From contig NC_072894.1 in the NCBI RefSeq assembly GCF_027943255.1, positions 131,555,601 through 131,619,600 of the forward strand: 64,000 bases of DNA, in the 5' to 3' direction. The stretch is from Anastrepha obliqua. Lineage: Eukaryota > Arthropoda > Insecta > Diptera > Tephritidae. A program made the position numbers and the translations under genes. The notes beneath the pieces are model-generated. The model made no database searches. It was given only the letters and a program-made list of their open reading frames with translations, and was not told the DNA's origin. Below are positions 55,765-64,000 of this stretch, piece after piece (within the stretch, counting starts at the first letter, position 1; each line of letters opens with the position of its first letter).

Positions 55765-57860
55765 TGGTTAATGGTTGTAAAGGGTTAAGGTATCACCCTT
55801 TAGCACTGCGACCATATTGATCTATTGTGCACCCTATGCTGTCTATTGACTGTTAAGTATGCTTATGAATTGTACCAGCTCCTTCTGAGGGAGTGATTGA
55901 AGATCTTCATCTGTAAGCATGAACTTGTTTAAAAAACCTTTTCCTTCTATGCGTCAACCCCGGACATTCGATAATGAGATGTTCTATAGACTCCTCATCT
56001 TCGCAGCAAAATCTGCAGGTGCTGGTGTTAGTTATGCCTAATTTATGTAAGTGTTTGTTGCAGGTGAAGTGACCCGTGAAGGTGCCTGTGAGAGTGCGAA
56101 TGCTCTTTTTGATTAACGTGAGGGCCATGTTAGCTCTTTTAGCGTTGAAACTTAGGAACTTTTTGGAGTGTCTAAGACCCTCTACGTTGTTCGAATGCTG
56201 ATTTAATAGAGTTTTGGCCCAGTATTTTACTTTTTGTTTCAGGCTGTTTTTGTTGAATCCGAACATGGGACTAGGTCCGATGAAAGTCTGCCTTTTCGTT
56301 GCCGTCATATCCCTCATGTCCCGGTACCCAAATTAATGAAACATTGTTTTTGGATGCCAGGTTATTGAGTGCCTTGTGTCATTCTAAGAGGGTTTTTGTG
56401 TTGTAGGTATAGCTATCTAAAGCTTTTAGAACTGATTGGCTGTCCGAGAGTATTTTGATCTTTACTCTCTTGTGGTTTCTACGTTGCATGATGTTTGCTG
56501 CTTCCATTATTGCGTATAGTTCCGCTTGGAAGATGGTGGTGTCCCTGGTGAGAGTGTATGATTTGTGGATTGTGGGCCCCACTACTCCTGCTCCTACACC
56601 ATAAGGTGTTTTTGATCCATCAATGTACCATTTTTGTGAATCATCATTCATCCATTTCGGGTTTGTTTTCCACTCGATCCTCTCAGGAAAGGTAACTGTG
56701 TATCCTTTTGTGAAACAGAGGGTTGGGTCAATGTGGTCTGAGACTTGAGCCATGCTTATGGAGTTTTTGATTTTATTTAGGATATTTAGGTGACCGGTGA
56801 GGTTGCCTAATTTGAAATTTCTTTCATGTGTAGCATGAGTGCTTGCGTAACTGCTTCCTCTTGGATTGCTATATGAAGTGGTGGGAGATTAAGGAGTGCT
56901 TCAATGCCAGCTGTTGGGGTAATTCTCATAGCCCCTGTGATGCATAGGCAAGCAAGCCTTTATACTTTTCCCAGTTTGGTTATCGCTGTTTGTTGGATAG
57001 ATTTGCTCCATCATACTAGTGCCCCATACAGTATGATTGGTCTAACCATTTGGGTGTACATTCAGAGGGCCATATTAGGGCTGAGGCCCCAGGATCTCCC
57101 TAGTAATTGTTTGGTTGTCCACAAGGATTTCGTGGCTTTTTTTGTTATATTATTTATATGTGATTCCCAAGTGAGTTTCTTATCTAAGGTTAAACCTAGA
57201 TACTTGACCTCTTCCTTTAGTTCTATCACTGTTTCGTTTATTTTCAATGTAGGAAACTCTAACTTTCTTTTTCTTGTGAAGGGGATTATTGTGGTTTTGT
57301 TAGGGTTCATCGACAGTTCCTCCTTTTTATACCATTCCCATGTTGCGTTCAAGGCATTTTGCATTAAGTCTGTTAGTGTCCTTTCATGGTTGCCTTTTAT
57401 TATAACAGATATGTCATCTGCATAACCAATGGTTATAAATCCCTTATTGTTTAGGTGCTGCACCAAGTCATCAACTAGTAGGGACCATAGCAGTGGAGGA
57501 AGAACTCCTCCTTGCGGACATCCCTTTACTGTTGTGACATTAAGTTCAGCTTGGCCTAACGAGGCTTTAATAATCCTCTGATTAAGCATTTGGCTTATCC
57601 AATGTGTTAATATTGGGTTTGCACCTCTTTTCTCGAGTGCTGTTTCCATGGATTTGTAACTTGCGTTGTCGAAGGCTCCCTCTATGTCCATAAAGGAACA
57701 TAGGGCTATTTCTTTTTGATTTAGAGCCTTTTCTAAATTGACAACGAGTGTGTGCAGTGCTGTGACTGTGGATTTCCCTTTTTGGTAAGCAAATTGCAGC
57801 TTATGAAGGGGTTTTTTGAAGATTACTTCTTCTCTTAGATGGTATTTAAGTAGTTTTTTT
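55765..57860 (-). mobile_element. 5'-truncated LINE with 16-bp target site duplication
   Basis: AAACAGTTATAGTTAA is found at 55749-55764 and again at 57861-57876, an exact 16-bp duplication, and it brackets the coding remnants below. The element has lost its 5' part, including endonuclease and RT N-terminus. Its 3' end (at 55765, minus strand) is a short run of CATTAAC repeats. The insertion is real, but the coding part has several stops. Confidence 0.85.
55907..57860 (-). pseudogene. LINE ORF2: RT, RNase H and zinc-binding tail, broken
   Basis: The RT part (57062-57860) reads FAYQKGKSTVTALHTLV, SFMDIEGAFDNASY (catalytic D), GCPQGGVLPPLLW, FITIGYADDISVII (catalytic DD), NPNKTTIIPFTRKRKL and VKYLGLTLDKKLTWE. 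The same frame continues past TGA, TGA and TAA to CLCITGAMRITPTAGIEALL. RNase H follows at 56379-56753 with YIDGSK, IFQAELYAI and LSDSQSVLKAL, then WVPGHEGYDGNEKAD. A frameshift leads to 55907-56317 with TGTFTGHFTCNKHLHKLG and CRFCCEDEESIEHLIIECPG, a zinc-binding pattern. Its organisation matches the LINE at 36.6 kb, but it is a distinct family. Confidence 0.85.
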
Positions 57861-57876
57861 AAACAGTTATAGTTAA

Positions 57877-60800
57877 CTAAGCCTTTATTTTTGTCATAAT
57901 GGATCAAGTCTCCTTATTTTGGTCATTGAAATATTTATGTTATATTATATTATAAATATTTATATATATTATTTATATAACATTTTATATATCATTTTTG
58001 TGGAGCATTTCATCCCTTCAGCTTTCCTTTTTTTGAGGTCAATTTGGCCTCATCTTTGCGAAAAGTGTACAAAGTAATTTTAAAAAGGACATCTCGAACT
58101 AATAAGTTCCTGGAAAATATTTGCCTGAAAATTTCTGTGGGGGTTGCCGTAGACACAAAAGCCGTGGAAATAAGCATTTGCGCGTAACTGACTAATGAGT
58201 TAATCAAATACGAAATCTCATGAGGATTTGGCATTACGACGCAGCTGAAACTAAATGAAATAAATAAACGGAGAACGGAAGTGCAATAAACGAGAGTGGA
58301 GCATGCGTGACGTTACGTTATGCCTGAAAAGGCGAGGAAAGTGCTGTTTTAACAGTAAAAATAGGCCGATAGTCTCCTCTGCTAGTACCTTTCGTAATAT
58401 AAAATACTTATTCACAATATAAATATAATAAATAAACGAAAATTTAAATAAATAAAGAAAATAAATTAATAACAGAAAAATTTAGTTATGTTATTAAAGT
58501 CACTCATACGCCCCGTCAGCACTGTGGTGTGATGTGAATATCTTATTCTTATTAGCTCAATGAAAGTGTTCGAAGCGTTTTTTCGCTTTATTTCCTCAAT
58601 GACACTAAAATAATATAATATACTTTCGATACTGTAATGAATCCATAAACTGCATACAATTTTTTTTGCCGCCTGCTGCCACTTGTCAGCTTCGTTGTAG
58701 TGATACTGAAGAATGCATCGAGTTTTCGCTACTTTTAACACCATCTACGAATGCTGTAACAAGCAACTATCTTCATAAAGTGCAAAACTGTTAAAAAGCT
58801 GGCCTCTGAAATATATTTTTACCTTAAAATCGCTCTATATAAATACATCGCGAAATATGATAGTTAAAATACAGTGGCTGTTACCACAAGAACGAGTCCA
58901 GTAGGCTTCCGCTTCCCCGATATGCCAAAAGTGATCCCTTTTAATACTTTGATGCGATCTAGAAATACACTATCCATCACTTACTCATACCAACGGAGTA
59001 TCGACATGGCCCCGGAAATATTCATTGAGAGTCTATGCCCACCTTTACCAGCTCGTGTCCTCTGAATGCCTTACCGATTGCCAAAAACTTCTATATTGAA
59101 GCAGGTGAAACTCTTATCTTCTCAGAGTAGACCTCGATAAGTTCAACAAATAACCAGCCGTTGTTCCCAGGCATGGTATTACCTGCTCTCTCAGACTAGC
59201 TAATTTAACATTACTTTCGCGTTGGTCCAAATACTTTAAAGCATAGGGAATGGAGTAGCCAGTTTTCCTGCACTATCTGACCAGTTAGCTGCTTTTTATA
59301 TAGAAATTTAAGTGGCTATTCTTATTATAGTCACATTTTTGTTAAAGAAATTAGACAATGTGAGCTGTGAGTCCGACTAGACTAACTTACGCTCTCTGCA
59401 ATTACTGTGCTATCGCTGATCTCTGCCAGATATATCCGATCTGGGACACAAAACTTAAAGGTAATTCCATAGCCCATCCGGAAGGTTAAGTGAAAAATGT
59501 AACGAAAATTTGTTTGTGCACATAAAAATCAAGTTAAATTTTGTCTACGAAAACTTGAATTGGTGCAGCAATTCTGGATAGAAAGTGCCCCCGTCACGAA
59601 CCCGTAAAACTGCCATTTTTTTAGTTCAACTCAAAAGCCTCACTTTTTGCTCTTTGGAATATAAATTGTTAAGACAAATAAGTGTAATTTTATTCCCTCT
59701 TTTCTAAAATTATAATTAAACCACTTTTTGATTTCACCCTTTAGTCTTTTTAGCAGCAATAATATTTCACTTTTAACATCAAAACTTTCAGTGAAACTTA
59801 TTTGTTGAACTTTTATGAAATTACATAGCAGACGTAAAAAATACCAGCAAAACATTTTTTTTAATAATTTTGTTACATTAATTTTACAACAAAGGTGTGC
59901 TTCAAACTATAATTATTTCTACTACTTCTCTTTCTATTTGCTTCACTAACTTTCCGGAAGCTTTAAAGAGTTGCGAGTATTTTTGTGCAGTATTACTGTT
60001 TGCGTGAGTGCGTGCACAAACCTACACAACTACTTTCGTACTATAATAACGAAATATAAACTTCTGTACAACAACCTGTATTAAAACCTCCTTTGAAGAC
60101 TAGCACAAATTCATTTTCACTGCGTGTCGAAGCATAAATAAGCAGCCTTGCGGCAGCCTTACTCACTCACACTCGCACATGAAGCCGATTTACGCCCCCT
60201 TCTCCAACACGCACGCACATACACACAAACACAAACACATATGCAGAAACTTTTCGAACTTTCCGAAGGGGAATGGTTTTTAAACTTTTAAACCACTGCA
60301 GTAATTTCTGTTTCAAGTTACTTTAGCAGCTGGAATGGCAGATATATTACAATATTTCGCCCCTTTTGGCTCCAGCCCATCCCACAGGTTGCACATCAAC
60401 CACACCAGCATCACCACTGTTGCGTGGTTTCGACTTCTGTTTTTCTTTAATAGCGAAATTATGTAATCACAATGCCACACATGTAGACTGGTGAACAAAA
60501 GTGAATGATTGTTGTTGGGCACATTTGTGTTTGTGCGCGTGTGCGTGTGGCATATTATTCACTCATTCTTATGTGCTTATATTAATTATAAATATATGAA
60601 CGCATTTATATTGCATGCATTGCTAGGAAACTCGAATTTAAGGTAAAATGTCTATGAAGCTCGTTTTCTATCCTTCGGGATGTGGAAGCATCTTAATTTC
60701 TTTGGGCTTTTCTTTCGTGATCGTTGCCACTTTGTAACCGCATCACGCTTGGGTACATGAGCCGCAGCTATTTATTCGTTCATTTCGATTTTAATATGCT

Positions 60801-61205
60801 TTCCATGCCATTACATGGACGCTCTTGGAGTGAAGAAGTTGACTGTTATTCTTAATGCGCGATGTGTGTAAATTTTTAATTGCATTAAAATTCCTCAACT
60901 TTCGTTGGAAGTTAAAACGAAGAAAAAGCTGAGTAGAAATCGATATTTTTCTGAAGAGATATTTTTCTTAAGCTATAATAAAGGGTTTTAATATTAAATT
61001 TAACCTTTGGGTGCATTCTTCCATTAACAAGCTTCTTGTAAAAAATCATTCGCTTTTCGGAGTAGGCCTAAAATTGTAGGTCCCTCTATTTGTGGAATAA
61101 CACCAAGATGCACAACACAAATAAGACGAGGAGCTCGGCAAAATACGCAAACAGGGTGAAATCTTTGGAGGAATATTTTTGTCAAATACATAACAGAAGT
61201 TTACA
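57877..61205. other. Unassigned AT-rich stretch
   Basis: No gene is supported. 57.93-58.00 kb is almost pure A/T. CA/GT simple repeats occur near 60210-60240 and 60535-60550. Short frames at 58466-58744 and 58874-59065 show no domain. Confidence 0.5.
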
Positions 61206-62030
61206 CATTAATTAAAAAACACAAAAATAAAACGGCACAAAAAAAATGTTTTTTCTTCATGCTTTTTGCTATTACCAAAAACGTCACCAATATTAATTAT
61301 TTTTTCTTAATATTTACCAATACCGAAACAAAATTAAATTGGACAAAAAATTAAAAAAAAAGTTTTAAAAAAATTTACTATTCCAAGCTTTGTGTATAAT
61401 TAAAATTCCTGAATTTGAAAAAAAATTATAATACAAAAAAAAATTAAAAAAACAAAAATTAATAAAAAGCATGTAAGAAGTTGCACAATACAGCTTTTTT
61501 CTAATTACAAGAAAAAATTTTGCAAAAAAGTTTAAAAAAATTTGAATTTCAAGCTCTCATTTGAGTATAATTAAAATGCCTGAATTAAAAAAAAAAAATA
61601 ACAAATAATTATGAAAAAAAGGGTTTGAAAAACAAAATTAAAAAAAAATTAAAACAATAAAAGAAGTTGGAGAAAAGGATTTAAAAACTAAATTGAATAA
61701 CAAAAAAAGTTTTGAAAAAAGTTAAAAATAACGTTCAACAAAAACATGGAAAAAATGATTTCAGAGTTTTGAAAAAAAATTAATAAAAAAAAAAAATTTT
61801 AAAACAATGGAAGAAATTGGCCAAACAATTTTTTGAATTGGACAAAAAAAAAACAAAATAAAGATTTTAATTTAAAAAAGTTTAAAAAATATTTCAACAA
61901 AAAAATTTTAAATTTAAAAAAGTTTAAAAAATGTTCAACAAAAAAAATTGAAAAAATTAGACAAACGATTTTAAAAAAATTATGATAAGAACCTTTTTTA
62001 AAAATATTTCCATTTTTTTGCATTTCTTAT
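61206..62030. repeat. A-rich low-complexity tract with internal repeats
   Basis: The plus strand is made of A runs broken by TT, with little else. Two sets of repeats stand out. CAAGCTTTGTGTATAATTAAAATTCCTGAATT at 61383-61414 recurs in changed form about 165 bp later (CAAGCTCTCATTTGAGTATAATTAAAATGCC). A unit built on TTTAAAAAAGTTTAAAAAAT followed by TTCAACAAAAA occurs twice in 61868-61945. The open frame at 61799-62023 is composition-driven. Confidence 0.65.
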
Positions 62031-62347
62031 CGGAAAGCATGGAAAAATTCCACTAAAAATATGTCTTTTGTTTTCTTTTCGTCCGACAATTATTTGAATT
62101 ATTCAAAGAAAAAGGACTTGCACGAAAACGTCCAAATTTTGAATCCGGGTAATTATTCGATATTTCCTTCTTTCTCTTGCCTAACTTGTGCTACTCTTTA
62201 GAGTAGCGTCTCTGCTCCAGATCTTAAGGACGAATGCAAACCTTCATTTTATTTCATCAAAATCGAAGAGATACAGGTGGATAGCTACACTTGACCAGGT
62301 TTGCCTTATATGTAAGTGCTGTAAATAAGCCACAGAAAAAACTAATA

Positions 62348-62869
62348 GGTCTATGGATAAGTTCGTGCGGTTTTACAACAGATGGCGTAACTTGATTATT
62401 ATTCCATCGATCCACATTTCCAAACATTCATTGGAGAGCTACTGTCGTAAGGCACAAACGTCAGTATAAGTTTTTTATTTGAAGCGTAAACAACAATATT
62501 TTTACCACACTTGAAAATGTTGAGTTTCGTGCCAAATAATGTGTTTTTGCGGGGAATTCTTTAATATGAAGAAAAAAGCAGCCGAAAGTCATCGTATCTT
62601 GGTGGAAGTTTATGGTGAGCATGCTCTAGCTGAGCGAACGTGCCAGAAGTGGTTTGCACGCTTTAAAAGTGGTGATTTTGGCCGCGCCACCAAAGTTCAT
62701 GGATACCGAATTGGAGGAATTGCTCGATCAAGATCCGGCTCAAACGCAAGAAGAGGTTGCAAAAACTTTGGGAGTTGATCAATCAACCATTTCCAAACGT
62801 TTAAAAGCCATGGGAATGATCCGAAATTCAAATTTCGAAAAAAAAACCGCACGAACTTATTCATAGTCC
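62348..62869 (+). mobile_element. Mariner deletion derivative (522 bp)
   Basis: The inverted ends are GGTCTATGGATAAGTTCGTG at 62348 and, inward from 62869, GGACTATGAATAAGTTCGTG, continuing to CGGTTTT. TA flanks both sides (62346-62347 and 62870-62871). It encodes only the DNA-binding half of a mariner transposase. Confidence 0.85.
62539..62866 (+). pseudogene. Mariner transposase N-terminal half, frameshifted
   Basis: The first frame reads KKKAAESHRILVEVYGEHAL, AERTCQKWFARFKSGDFG, the first helix-turn-helix of mauritiana-type mariners. After a one-base shift near 62695, ELEELLDQDPAQTQEEVAKTL and GVDQSTISKRLKAMGMI give the second helix-turn-helix. The reading then enters the terminal repeat. 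The catalytic domain is entirely deleted. Confidence 0.8.
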
Positions 62870-63838
62870 TATTATGTAGGCTGATAAATCCTTAAGTGTC
62901 ACAAACATAGTTTCACTCAAACGTGAACTTTCTTTTCAATGCCCAAATTTTCCATACATATGCACATATGTACGTGCAAATATTGACAAAACATAAAAAG
63001 TTTTAATTAATTCCCTAAACTTTTGTTCATAATAATACTTTCTAGTTTGTTAACATTTTGAATTCTCACTCGTGCGAACATAAATTAACGACAGACCGAA
63101 ATAAATTTCCAAAGTCTTGCATAAACAAGACACTAGATCAACAAATGCTTAGTACTCCAGAGGCGATCAGTAGCGCAAACTTGTTCGGCGACTTTTGCCA
63201 ATTGGCGAATAAATCACTCTGGCGCCAGCGACTAACAAAACTTATTAATAATTCACAAATCTTAAGTGTGAGCGAAGACGTGTAGCCGAAATACATCCGT
63301 CTAAATTTGCGCAAAAATACGCAAAGGCAAAGATATATATTCGTGCATATGCAGTGGCGAGAAGTGCGCGAAATTATTATGTTGATGAGGTTGTGTTTTA
63401 TCAAATCATGCCAAGCTGTGGGGGCATGCGAGGCACTTTAAACATTTGGACAGTTAGAAGATATTTTAGAGGCGCCAAATACGACAAACGACAGCAAAGA
63501 CAAAAGCTAAATAAGACGAAGCTAATACCTATGAACACTTATATTGTTGTTGTAGGGCATGAAATGCTATTGGCGACCAAAAGTGGTAATAGAAAATATA
63601 TTTATTAAATAATATTCCAAATTCGCCAAGCATAACTGAATTAGTTAAAACCAACATACGATTAGCATAAATATTAATATATAGCCACATAATTTGTTTC
63701 AGAAAAAGTCGAACATTTTTTTATATTTATATAGATATTTTTCAAAATCGAATGTTTTCATGAAACATTTAGTTTGAAACTTCTTTCCAGTGTAACTTCT
63801 TCTGCCTTGGCGCAATAATCACTCAAGCGATTTTAGTC
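62870..63838. other. Unassigned AT-rich stretch
   Basis: No gene is supported. Frames at 63058-63404 and 63354-63608 are short and without domains. Confidence 0.5.
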
Positions 63839-64000
63839 CAGTTTAACAAAAACGTCAGTCATTTCTATCTCGCGCTCACCGGCACCAGTTGAACAGACCA
63901 AGCGAAGCTGAGCCCCCTTTCAGGTCTTCCTCTTGCTCAGCTATTATCAGCAGGTATCTCATCAAATATCTGGTATTTTTTCAGCTGCATGAGAATTACC
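63839..64000 (-). pseudogene. RTE-like LINE 3' end, cut by the window edge
   Basis: Read on the minus strand, the sequence parallels the end of the 27.1-kb copy: the EIPADNS- and RGRPER-type segment, the GGAGAAGG/CTTGG-equivalent region, TGGTCTGTTCAACTGGTGCC, AGCGCGAGATAGAAATGACT and GTTAAACTGGAC. The element continues beyond position 64000. Confidence 0.65.

Overview
This window looks like gene-poor, transposon-rich DNA from a brachyceran fly. A tephritid fruit fly is my best guess. The grounds are the AT-rich base composition, the many TATG/TACA and CA/GT microsatellites, and insect-type mobile elements: mariner and related DD-transposase elements, hAT, Helentron, RTE-like and RNase-H-bearing LINEs, and a tRNA-derived SINE. 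The genus is inference, because no diagnostic host gene is visible. I found no complete host protein gene, rRNA or functional tRNA gene. One possible host exon ends at a consensus splice donor near 49.70 kb.

Layout. 1-6.8 kb: unassigned AT-rich DNA with a decayed mariner-like element (1480-2338), a SINE piece and an RT fragment. 7.1-11.3 kb: two mini-Helentrons, both minus, each keeping an endonuclease domain and lacking the replication initiator and most of the helicase. 12.6-13.45 kb: a degenerate minisatellite rich in TATCGATA palindromes, then a SINE. 14.8-15.7 kb: another mariner-like element. 18.7-20.2 kb: a LINE RNase H remnant split by a foldback element, which itself carries a full-length SINE. 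24.7-26.05 kb: unrecognised GC-richer decayed coding DNA. 27.1-29.3 kb: RTE-like RT and endonuclease remnants.

30.9-38.35 kb is a nested pile of mobile elements. A full-length hAT (31004-34070) has perfect 8-bp target duplications, 14-bp terminal inverted repeats and one internal stop in its transposase. It lies inside an old LINE whose reading frame rejoins across the empty site. Next come a mariner-like element with a 1.3-kb DD34D mariner inserted in it, and a young 5'-truncated LINE with an open 511-codon frame.

39.9-46.8 kb holds small deletion derivatives of mariner-type elements, LINE pieces and a pogo-like MITE. 48.2 kb has a miRNA-sized imperfect hairpin. 52.4-57.9 kb holds an RNase H scrap, a mariner-like deletion derivative and a 5'-truncated LINE with a 16-bp target duplication. 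61.2-62.0 kb is an A-rich tract with internal repeats, and 62.35-62.87 kb is a mariner deletion derivative. The last 160 bp are the end of another RTE-like copy.

The coding signal is therefore almost wholly selfish DNA, most of it broken. The apparently youngest insertions are the hAT, the 36.6-kb LINE and the 34.6-kb mariner. The Helentrons, SINEs and older LINE scraps form the degraded background.
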